Assembly: GCA_018389105.1 (NCBI GenBank)
Contig: JACATO010000624.1
Location: 1,116,001 to 1,180,000 of the forward strand
DNA from: Nautilus pompilius
Lineage: Eukaryota; Mollusca; Cephalopoda; Nautilida; Nautilidae
Direction of reading: 5' to 3'
Length of the DNA stretch: 64,000 nt
This document shows positions 53,490 to 64,000 of this stretch, in pieces (position 1 is the first letter of the stretch; each line of letters opens with the position of its first letter). Both the position numbers and the translations under genes were made by a program. Below the pieces are notes generated by a model. It did not search any database. It saw only the letters and a program-made list of their open reading frames with translations, and had not been told where the DNA came from.

Positions 53490-53970
53490 AACCGTTGTTG
53501 TTGCAGTGGTTTCAAATACACTAACCAATGAAATGGCTGGTTGAGGTGCGTTAATACGTTTTAGCCTGCCCACAAGCAGGAGAATATCTTCAAGATCATT
53601 GGGAGGAACACCGACATCGCCACACGAAAATCAATAAACCTACTTAGATTAACGGCTCTAATTGTCCCAAAATGTCCTCTTGCTGTGCGGGCAGTAAATT
53701 TAACTAGGAGCCTGTAGATCAAACTACATGTGTCGGAAGGGTTCCAGGGGAAGTCAGTGACATGTCATTGCGAAATTAGCCGACCGCACTAAACATTCAT
53801 CGGCGAGGGTTGGTGGAGACACGTAGAACAAACTGGCAAAGAAGAAAGAGCAAATCTCGCCACTAGTCGATCAATGAAACCCTGTCGTGACAAGTGAGAA
53901 CTCCTCCGCCATGCTAAACGTTGAAATTAAAACAAAATGTAATTATTCTATTATTATTATTATTATTTAA
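53490..53970 (+). repeat. Unclassified GC-richer block ending in (ATT)n, probable dispersed repeat
   Basis: About 440 bp of clearly higher GC and CpG than the flanks, ending in a short A-rich segment and a (TTA)n run at about 53950-53968. GC-rich body plus A-rich/microsatellite tail is the usual shape of a SINE or short LINE end in plus orientation. No tRNA-like A/B box pair or reverse-transcriptase residues were convincing, so the class stays open. Confidence 0.4.
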
Positions 53971-55930
53971 ACTTTCTCTTGATTTCAATATAATGTTGAT
54001 TCTAAAGGCGTCTTAATGACTTAAAATGTTATGAAATAGACAGATATTCGGATGAAATCAGTAATCAGTGGATCTGGTAAAAATGCTTTCTCTCTCAATT
54101 CATGCGCAGCTAATGGACGCTATTAATTTGAAAAGTCATTTTTTAAAATCTATGAAAAGGTAATGTAGCGGTAATAATAAAGAATATTTTCGTAATTAAT
54201 TTTCCTTTTCAGAATATGCTCTTTTCACCCATGAGACCGCAAACTATTTATTTCCTTTTTTAAAAAAATTGATTTTTGCGAGAATTCTACCTACCCACTA
54301 AATCCCGCTTTTCTCGGCCTGAAGACAGAAAACTGTCAACGTTTGCGTCTCTTCGTTGTTTTCGAGCTACGTGACTTAGAGACAGGAATATGGTACATAA
54401 ATTAATCGCTGCCATTCGATTGTAATAGAATTGAGAAAAAAAAAGAATGATGAGTTTTATTTCAAAGTTGTTTACCATCAGATTCCTTTCCTACTAGAAT
54501 TTCTTTGCACTATTCACTGAGATTTTCGCAGTATGGTATCATAAATTTATCCTATAAACAATTGCAACCTCTGTTTTATCAGCGTATATACCTGAGAAGA
54601 TTAACGAGGGTTATTGAGAACTGATCTTCTCTCCAATGAATATCTGTAGAAAGAGTAAGTAAAACAAAACAATACATCTCAACTGAAAACTCAAAGACCA
54701 AAGATCAGTAAGAAAATCAGCTTATCTTACAGTGTTTTATACATTCGATAAATGACTTTTCCTTATCAAATAAGGTCGTTTTTTTGTTGGAGGGGTAAAC
54801 AGTCTGGTTAATAACCGGAATCTCACCAAATTTTTTTTCAAAGAACATGGTTAATAAATTAACGATCTCTCGCACAGTAGAATTATTCAAAGTGTGAGAA
54901 AAAATAATCAGAAAATATTACTGCTTTCAAAAAATATAGGGTGAGATCGAACATGACCGACTAATTAACAAAATTAATTAGCAAGCAGGCGAAAGGAGAA
55001 ATTACTAATGGGACACATTAGAGCGTAAACTAAAAAAAAACCACGTAAACGACTATGAAAACTATAGAAATACGCATATAAAATACAGTTTATACAACCA
55101 GCCGCCGTAAAAGGAAACCAAAAGATTTCTATATTTAAAGAAAAAAATTAATTAATATCTTTTTAGCAGGTGGATAACCGCTACTGAACGCAACCTTTTG
55201 TTAATGATCTTCTTGGTTTTAATGAATCGTTGGCTACTAGTTTTACCGAACAAAACATTGAATTCCTTCCCCCAAAGTGTACTGCTATGACGTTGATCTT
55301 TTTTTCGGAAACTATGTATTTCACAACCTACAAGTTTTCTATCATTGTCCAAGAAGGAACTATCGTTCAACTGTTTATTTATTCGTCTATTTTTTCTATT
55401 TTTTCACATAATATTACGTGAAAAGGGTTTGTTCAACAAAAATGATTACGTCGTAGGTGAAAACAACTGGATTTATATGATCGCACAGGATTACTTTCCT
55501 AGTAGTTGCTGCGGATAACAAAAGATATGGTGAGTCTGGAAAGGGTTATTTATTCTTTGAAAAATATTCACAAATAAAGATTTTCTCTCTCTTTTTTTAC
55601 GTTTCTTTCTGAAAGGTCAAGCAAATCTTTTAACCAGTATCTTTAATTATTATTAACAGGCTATGTTTGAAAATATAGTGAACCGTGCAGCAAGTTGGGA
55701 CAGCTAATGTTAGTTATTATTTAGTTTTAATGTTTCCTACGGGTTTTCTTTTTGAACTACAAATGTCATGTCTTTGCTAAATATCAGGCGGATTTTTCTG
55801 ATCTTTGTAAAGTTATAACATAATTTACCTTAACTGACTACTTACCACCTGTGCAATCATCTTAATCTTGGATCTATAAAAAAGCAACGAAGCAGTAGTC
55901 CAAAATCAGCCAAAGTGAGAGAAAACGACA
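53971..55930. other. Stretch with no recognisable gene
   Basis: AT-rich. Overlapping 63- and 72-codon frames on opposite strands near 55150-55420 look like chance. Confidence 0.45.
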
Positions 55931-56200
55931 ACTAAGTACTACCTAGGTCCACATGATCATTACTATGCCCAATCTCCGATTCGGAGATCTTGGGTCATCA
56001 TCCATGGAAGACTGGAGTGAAAGGGTACTCGCGTTCTTGGCTCCCATATTACTTCCACCCACGAAGGTAAATCTCTCGCGCCCGACTAGTGAAGTAGAGC
56101 GAGAAAGAACTCCAAACTGAAGCTGTTTCGATCGGAATTCGAACACTGACCCTCGACTGTAACAGATCAGGAGCTTAACTACCATGGCTATACATTCAGA
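55931..56200 (-). mobile_element. tRNA-derived SINE (minus strand)
   Basis: On the minus strand the head starts near 56195 with TAGCC. The A box reads ATGGTAGTTAAGC (56173-56185 on plus) and the B box GTGTTCGAATTCC (56134-56146), with tRNA-like spacing of about 39 bp. A GC-richer body of about 190 bp follows to roughly 55935, including a small inverted repeat (TCTCCGA/TCGGAGA near 55975). The tRNA fold is incomplete, so this is a SINE, not a tRNA gene. The body does not resemble those at 12.7 or 40.8 kb, suggesting a different SINE family. The 80-codon frame over it is not coding. Confidence 0.7.
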
Positions 56201-59200
56201 AAGTAAGCAAAATTATTAAACCGTAAGTCGATGATGACCTTCGGTGTTTGGAAACCAACGATTCCAGATAGAGAATCACGATAACTTTAGGCAGTAAAAC
56301 TTCGATAATGATTATTTCCTCCAACATTTCGCACTATTCCGAAAGCCGACAACTTGCTAAAGGTTAGAAAAACTCGACAGGAATATGACAACAGAGGTGA
56401 AAACTTACAGCTTTTGACTCTCAGGCCGCAGATACTCGCAGCCTGAGTGGATTGTTTCTGCTGCCTGGATTTTTTTAGTACGGAAGGCAGAATTTGTAGA
56501 ATTGCATTGTGGCTTTTTGTTTTTGTTTTTTAAGATTATCATTAGTTATAGTATTATCGCCGAAGGAATTATACTTTTTCTTGAAACAAATAAAATAAAA
56601 ACATTATTTTCATATTTGATTGTACGTTTTAATGTTTACGGAAATGTTACCAGAGCAATTTGTTAATTTCCCCATATTTGTAAGTCTGTCTTAGATTCTT
56701 ACAGATTTTGTTGAAAAATTGTTAGAAAAGAAAATATTAAAAGACAAGAAAGAACCACGGTTAGTTTCTCTACTTTAGTAATTAGTGTCGTAAAGCAAAA
56801 ATCAAATGGCGTAAAACGAGCACAGAATGCTCCACCGGCAAAGCGGAAATAATTAATTGTTTGGTGTATTTTAATTAAATAAACACGTCATGACATGTAA
56901 AGTTTAGTTTTATATAGCATATCAGTTAAATACAACAATGCTATAATTTTCCGAATTTTGTCGTTTCTGTATACACATGTTAAAGTGGACTGTTAATTCA
57001 GATAAACACTACATTTGTCTGGAACATTGGTAAGATTACTACATCAGGAACTTATCATCCAGCTTAATGACTTAAAGGGTAGCTTTAAAATTTAAAATAC
57101 ATTGACTTAGTTTACTCAATTAAAAAATGTTGGTAAACTAAAAATTTCGATACTATCCAAACATGTACGATCGACGCTGTAACTCTATTATTTAAAAAAA
57201 CAACAACCACAAATAAACTTTTCATGCGTAATAGTTGCGCAAGATGATATATGGTGTAGCTTTCGTTTAGATTCTGACATTACTACTAAATTTAATTTCA
57301 TTCCAAAGAAAGGCCCAGAGATTCAGGATTGCGATATCTGAAGTGATGGTATTTTAAAATTTCATGTTCTATATATACCCAATACATTATCTGGTGTAAT
57401 TAATAATTTCTCGTTCAAACTAAATCATAGATAATATAAATATATTTTAAGCTTTTGAGGACTCATTGAACTTTATCAAAAATAGTATTTTATTTGTAAT
57501 TTTGCAGGAAAGATGTTCTGATTTCCGTATGACTTTATACTAATTAAAGATCGGACTTTGTGATTTTCTGTGAATATTACTAACCATTTTCCTTTTTTTG
57601 TCAATATTAGATTTCCATAGAGAAGATAAAACAAGAATTGATCGATACTAATAAGCGCAGTCAATCACTGATGAAGATCAACTATATTGAAATAAGGTAA
57701 TGTCGAGTTGAACGTAAAACTTCAATATCTTTTTACAGAATTTTTCCCGACTTTGTAAACCAATATCCATGTGTTATTTTTCTCCAAATTGGCAGTCTAA
57801 ATCTGAAACTCAATAGACAAAAGTAAGAGAAGAAAGCTATAAAAAAGATATAAAAAAGAAAATTCAGCATTCAGAAAAAGTAAGATTAAATTCGATAACG
57901 CCAGTCCATAGTCCATCGGTTGAGTTACCATGCAGACGGGCGCTCCAACAGGTAATATTTCACTTTCAAATTAGAACTCCCAAAACGATATCTTTTTGCT
58001 TTGTGATATATCACATACACTTAACTCATGTTTCACTCTATTTGTGAATTAAAGCATCCAAAAGAAAATCCAGTTTGCAGAAAATGAATAAATAAAATTA
58101 TTATGATTATATTCTCGACAGATAAATTTCTTTGAAACTAGATATTCTCGGAATAACATCATACGTATTGTGAAATGTACCCACAAGTACTTATGCTGCC
58201 AGATGTCCACAACTCTCTGTTATATCAAAAGAGCATCCTCTCAGGAATACAATTTCTTTCATCGTGCAACAAAAGTTTCAAGGTGATGCCTTTCCAAATT
58301 AAACACTAATGTTACTCATTATTTAAAATTCACCTTCAAATGACTCTAAAATTATTTCAAAAATATCTCATTATTAAGCACCAAAGAAAGAGAAGGCTTT
58401 TACAAGAGCTTTCGAACAATGCAAATATAATATTAATTTTATGTATGGGAAAACAAATAAATTCTTGGGCATTTTTACATCTGATTTTATTATAATTTCG
58501 AATATTAGACGAGTATTATTTTTCATTAACATTTCAATAATAGCATAATTTTAAGTCCATAATTTTTAAATTATCGGTAAATGTCTTTAATTTGTTTATT
58601 AACTTTCAAATTTATCAACTCAACTTTGGTTATTTTAAAGCGGATTTTATTTTTCGTCTTTAAAAGTTTGATGTATATTTCTCAAGATTTATGTAATAAC
58701 GTGAAAGTTTAAATCAGAACTATGGAGGCATTGGCCAACTTTCCAGGCCAGGAAAACGTTTTTAAAAAAATAATTCTTGCTTCACTTTAAAAGCTGACCT
58801 TATGAAATAAAGAACTGTATTTGTGTGGTATCTTCTCGACAGGCAGTATCTTATATTTCATTACACGTAAATATACGTGGACTTTTGGGGATTTTTTTAC
58901 TTTCCCCACAAGAAACGAAGAAGAAATTACCTTCCATTTAGTGTTAATATCAAAGTAGTCGTGTAACCTTGGCTCTGATGTGACCTTGACAGCGAGTTAA
59001 TGAGAACGACCTTGTTGTAATGTTGCCTAAACCAGAGATGATTTAAAACCTACCCGTGAAACAACACCGGAGACTAAAATAAATTATTATAAATGGTCAT
59101 AGTTACATTGCTTATAGACTTTTCAACATCAACGTCAGACACATACTCCCCAAAATGCAGTGCCTAATTAATACAGCCATCTGACAAAAATCTTAGGAAG

Positions 59201-62200
59201 CAGAACATAGTAACACAATTATAAAACAAAAGAACTCCATGAAACAATAAATAGCGTCGCCCATAGTTTTTGATAAGTATTTAAAGATTATATTTAATTA
59301 AAACTTCTTGAAATTAAATGTTTGATAAGTTAATATCAAAATATTTGTTATTGACTAAAGCGAGTTTTCCTGATGAGGAGTGTCTTTCTATATAAAAATA
59401 TCCAAGTTGTATTGTCAATCGTTGAAAGCTACAGCGATCGGTTTTAAAAGGTCATATGGCAGAATACATCAAATATTTTAATATTTGTGCATCATTCAAT
59501 ATTACCTGCATCAATAAATTATTTTTCTATTAGCCCGAAAAATAGAAGGATAATATCGTTACATAATAGAAGAAATGGATTATAATTTAAAAACAGAATT
59601 TCTAATGGTGTTGTATGAAGTTAAACCACGAGAATCATCTTTCATTAGATTTAGAGGGCAAATCCGATAGATAGAAACAAAAAAAACTGATATAAATTTG
59701 TGACATTATTTGGTCTTAGTCCACAGTCATGATTTTTAAAAAAAATATTTCTGTGGTAAAGCTTTGGAAAAAAATAAGTTATTGTTTAAACCTATTGGAT
59801 AAAAACGGGTTTAATATAATTATCATATAAAGTCATTAAAGCAAGGCAAAGCTTTAATTGTTGAAAATGGCGTATTTTAAAGTTCTAATTGACTGTAATT
59901 TACAGCGAAAGTCCGCAACAAAGAAGCGTGGTCTTATTTCGTAGAAAATTAATAAGGTATGTTCAGATGTTATTTTAGTAACAAATCTTTTCTCTTTTAG
60001 ATTTTCTAAAATGGCTTCTACTTTTTTTTATCAAACAAATATTTTACGCTAATAAGCATTTTTCACAGAAGAATGCAGTAATGTACAAATGTATTGATTT
60101 TCTTACATTAAACGGTCCACTACAACTTTTTTTTATGATGATGAACTTTTAGACATAAAAGCTTAAAAATATCTTTTTTTTAATCATATAATCACATTTT
60201 TCTTTTAAAACCGTCCACCTACCGGTTGCCGAGTGACTTCTAAAAAAACAACTTATGATGCGCGACGTTAGATAATACATTTTGTCCATTGCCACAAAAA
60301 AGTTTTAGATTTCTTTTTTTTTAAAGTGACGTTTCCTTTGGTTATCCTTGACCACAACTTCCTCGTGCACAAATTGTACGAAATTACCCAGTATATCATC
60401 TAAAAGTTGTATAGTTTGATAGCGCATTTGTTCAGCAGCTTGGTAAAGTCAGAAATAATCTCTTAATCCATATTCAGTATTGATTCTGTATCAATTTTTA
60501 CGCTCATTTGTACATTGCATGGAATCAAATTTAAACAACTAAAATACATTTCTTGTTAATTAAATAGAGAATATTCACTGCGGGTAATTTTTCTCTTATA
60601 AATAATTTCTCCGTCCAATGTTTTAACTGAAACATGAGTAGAGCTCTGCAAGGTTAATTTCTTATTTCTTTAGCAATTCATACCTTCACAGGACAGGTTC
60701 AGTTTATATAAAATAAATGAACAAGACTTCACTTCTTTAATTCTTTAAACTGGATAAGTTTAACCCGGGACGGAATTGATTGCCAGTAGCAAAATAAGTT
60801 GATATTTTCCTAAAATAAATCGGAATATTTCCAGAAAAAATGTAAACACTGCTAAGAATTTAACACACATGGGACTAGAAAATGTAGAAGCCTGAAATGT
60901 AAATTAGAATCAACTGCATTTAAAATTTAGCAACCAGCAGCTAGTTGCAAGTTTAAAAAAAAAATCCTAAGTTAGTCATTTTGAAAAAATAAAAGAACCT
61001 GCTGCAAAATAGTATTATTTTACTCTGAAACATTTTCTGTCGGGAAGAAACTCTGATGATGGCAGCAGGGAGGAAAACGATCGCCAAATCGTATGTTTGT
61101 CAGTTAAATCTGTCGACGAATTGGTAAAAATATTAAAATGACTTTCTTTGAAGTGTTCTTTTAGATTTCTTTTAACCAAAATAATTATTTATCGCTAATT
61201 TACTTTTCATTATCCCAGCGACATTCACTTGGAATAATTTATAAACGAAGAAATAAAAAGAATTGCTTAGTTAATTTTGAAGTTTAATTTTAAATATGAT
61301 CTGCTGTTTTGAGGATGAAATTTATCACACCCTGTTCCAGATGGATAAAAAATATTATTTACAAAGAAACAATTATATGTATTTCAAAATCAAAGACAAC
61401 CACTGTTTTAAACTTTTTCGAAGAAACTTGCATATAACAAATTTTTAATACGTTCTTTCCGAAAACTTGTAAGTTTCATTTTTTAAAAATCGAACCAATA
61501 ACGATTTTTAGTAGAAGAAACCAAAAAAAAACATCTGCACACATTCATTTACCTAATAAGTTGCACATACTTTTTATTGTTAGTTTTAGACTTTTAAACT
61601 CTTATAGAAACTTCTGATAAATACATCAAGCTTTTATTTATAAGTTTATTCCTTTTTAATTACAGAGAAATTTACTCTCAAAATTCAATTCTTCTTTAAC
61701 TTTCTCCAGACCACAGTATCTATTGTGAAATGAGTTTTATCATTTTGATGTGGTCTCCATGACCGGATGAAGAATGTATTTTTACACAGAAATTGAACAG
61801 ATACCGGTGCTCTCTGGTCGAGAACAAATTAGTGCCTCTATTTATGACGATTTATTGACCATTCAGTATCCAATTGTAGTGATTATAAATCTTTAACTGT
61901 CAAGTTCAATAATACATTTTATAATAAAATTTATAGGAAGTTATCTTCAAGTATTTACTTTAATGGATGGGGCATTCATTATTCACAAGGCTTCGGGAAA
62001 AACTCTTTGAAATCTGATGGACTTTTTTACTTCCTCCCTACTTCTCCTTCATTCGCTTCATCGTCGATCTCTGTCAGCGGGTTGAAATTAACCAGAAAGA
62101 GGCGAAGTCCTTTTATTTCCTTACAAAACTGATAAAGGAAGCAAAAGTTGTTCATGGTGTCTAAAATAAAAAGAAACTTGTGACGACGAGGGCTGATTCT

Positions 62201-62329
62201 TTGCTCGTTATGTTTTAAAATAACCGAAAAAGAAAGTTGTAGAATATCGACTCATTTCAGGTAGCTATAAATACAGACATACATCTTATAACGCTCGTTA
62301 TCCTGGAGGAACATTTCTACGTTATATTC
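56201..62329. other. Long AT-rich stretch with no recognisable gene
   Basis: No frame above about 62 codons and no mobile-element or RNA-gene signal noticed. Confidence 0.5.
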
Positions 62330-62382
62330 ACCTCCTATAGCGCTTCGTTTACCAAGAACGCACCATGAGCGCTATAAGAGGT
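62330..62382. repeat. Hairpin-forming inverted repeat, 15-bp arms
   Basis: ACCTCCTATAGCGCT (62330-62344) and AGCGCTATAAGAGGT (62368-62382) are reverse complements except for one position that would pair G-U in RNA. The 23-bp spacer lies between them. It could be a foldback, the core of a small RNA hairpin, or a protein-binding dyad. Confidence 0.6.
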
Positions 62383-64000
62383 CAGTTTGAACAGTGCGAA
62401 CTTTATATCCATTTTCTTCATTAATGAAAATTATATCTAGCTCTAAGTATAAATATATTTAAATGCACTTTCTTTAGCTCACTTTAATCCTTGCCGTAGA
62501 ATAAAAGATAGAAGCAGATTAAATACGAGAATAATTGCAGCAAGAGCCATTTTAGTCTTCTCGTGTTAAGACATGACGCTGAAATTCCAGTAAGACATTT
62601 ACTAAATCAGATTTAATCCAAACAGTCTAGATATTAAGTTATCAGTGTTTATTTTTAATGATTTAAGCTGTAAAAGGATATCATTTGCAGAATTATTACA
62701 AATTGGTGTAGTATAGAAACATGATACAGAAGAATTATGATGTCACATCCTATACAAAAACATTTCGTAGGCATCAGTGCTTCAGTAATGGTTACCTCAA
62801 GCACTGCTATACAATGATCTGTTCCGTTTTGAGAGAAACCCCACAAAATTTGTTTATAGTGTAAAATAAATCCTATTTTGTGCGTGCATGCGAATCTGTG
62901 GAAAATAATTTAATACATTTTTTTTAGTACTATCTTTAATCAACAAAATGGGATATTATTTAAGAATAATAACCACGGCTCCGCTCGAGTGCTTCAGAGC
63001 AGTCATATTGGAGTGGTTACGATTGGATTATCTTTCCTATTATTAGCACTACTAACATTGCTAACAGATACTATTTTTATGGTTTCCTTATAATGTTGGT
63101 ACGTAGCACTAGACTCAACCCTTAATTCTTAATCTTAATCTATTTAAAAAGTTAAAATTGTTCATTAAGATACCTTTTTCACCACAGCAGAGATCTTCGA
63201 CTGTTCACCGAGCAGGTGGGGCCTGCCTACATTATCGTAAACCTACTGGACTCGAGTTATAACATTTAACACTGTAAACTAAAAAGCAGAAGTGTAATTT
63301 TCACATTAAATTTTACTCTAATCATCCTTAATAAGTCGTCTTCATAGAACACCTCACGCGGTACTGTGAGCTGAAAATCCTTAAAGCAACAGTAAGTTTT
63401 TTTTCTAAATTTGAAGAAAACTAAAAGGTTCCATTATCACGGTAAGACATCTGACTGAACTGAACGAACATTCATCTTTACATCACCATTAATCACAGCG
63501 AAAAGCAAATGACTCCTACCACCTTTATATGATGTTTGCATTGCACTAAACTGGAACTATACTGTAGTAAATGCTGCGTAAAAATTTTGACTTTTCGTCT
63601 CTTCGAAGAAATTATTGATTATTAAGAAAACAGATTCTTTCCTACTACCGTAAGTGGAGTTGACAGTTTGCGACACACCCAAAATGACATGACATTAATA
63701 TGTCTTTATTTAGAGAATTATAAGATACATACTTGGCCATTTGAAGCGTACTATGATATATATACACACAGCCAGATCATTTGGTCACAATATCATGCAA
63801 AAGCGTGTTTTAGCCTTGGTGTGTTAGATCACTCGTAAAACTGAGTGCTCTTTAAACTTGTGTAGAAATGCCAACAGTAGAGTCGCAATGCTTTAAGCGC
63901 TTTTGATTTTGCCTAGTTTAGGTTCTCTTGGTACCTCCTAGGTAAATAAGCTCTTGTTTGAAAACTCGGTTTGTTTAGCTTTATTTACCTGAACGATTTT
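62383..64000. other. Stretch with no recognisable gene
   Basis: A 63-codon minus-strand frame at 62655-62846 has no recognised similarity. The window ends without a recognisable feature. Confidence 0.45.

Overview
This looks like nuclear DNA from an animal, most likely a marine invertebrate; a mollusc or other lophotrochozoan is my best guess, but nothing here proves it. The evidence is AT-rich sequence without operon structure, long (TTA)n, (GA)n and (CA)n microsatellites, tRNA-derived SINEs, decayed Tc1/mariner transposons, a non-LTR retrotransposon tail, and short stretches of the TTAGGG/CCCTAA hexamer used as telomere repeat by many metazoans. I found no intact host protein-coding gene; the window reads as intergenic or very long intronic sequence. 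Almost every short open frame is explained by chance or by a simple repeat.

Layout. 1-9.9 kb is AT-rich filler with a (TC)n tract and a CA/CG alternating tract. 9.9-11.4 kb carries two Tc1-like transposase remnants. A tRNA-derived SINE lies at 12.7-13.05 kb and a 190-bp (TTA)n array at 16.6 kb. Between 20 and 29.2 kb there are four patches richer in GC and CpG (about 20.1-20.7, 21.25-21.75, 24.3-24.8 and 28.5-29.2 kb) with longer-than-usual open frames; they are the best, though weak, candidates for host exons or promoters. 29.3-40.8 kb is mostly featureless, apart from a CCCTAA stretch at 38.35 kb and a doubtful tRNA-like head at 32.1 kb.

The richest part is 40.8-47.9 kb: a tRNA-derived SINE, a second Tc1-like remnant on the minus strand, a 237-bp poly(A)+(TAA)n array, a small tandem repeat, a decayed copy of a multi-copy invertebrate gene family of unknown function (44.24-45.41 kb), and the 3' end of a LINE. 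The decayed gene has a three-unit telomere-type CCCTAA tract exactly where a large internal piece of its protein appears to be missing, which I consider the most interesting observation here. 48-64 kb is again mostly featureless, with one unclassified GC-richer block ending in (ATT)n at 53.5 kb, a minus-strand SINE at 56 kb and a near-perfect hairpin at 62.35 kb.

No retrovirus, LTR element, Polinton, CRISPR array, rRNA or standalone tRNA gene could be supported. All homology statements come from reading translations by eye and from remembered family motifs; no database search was run.
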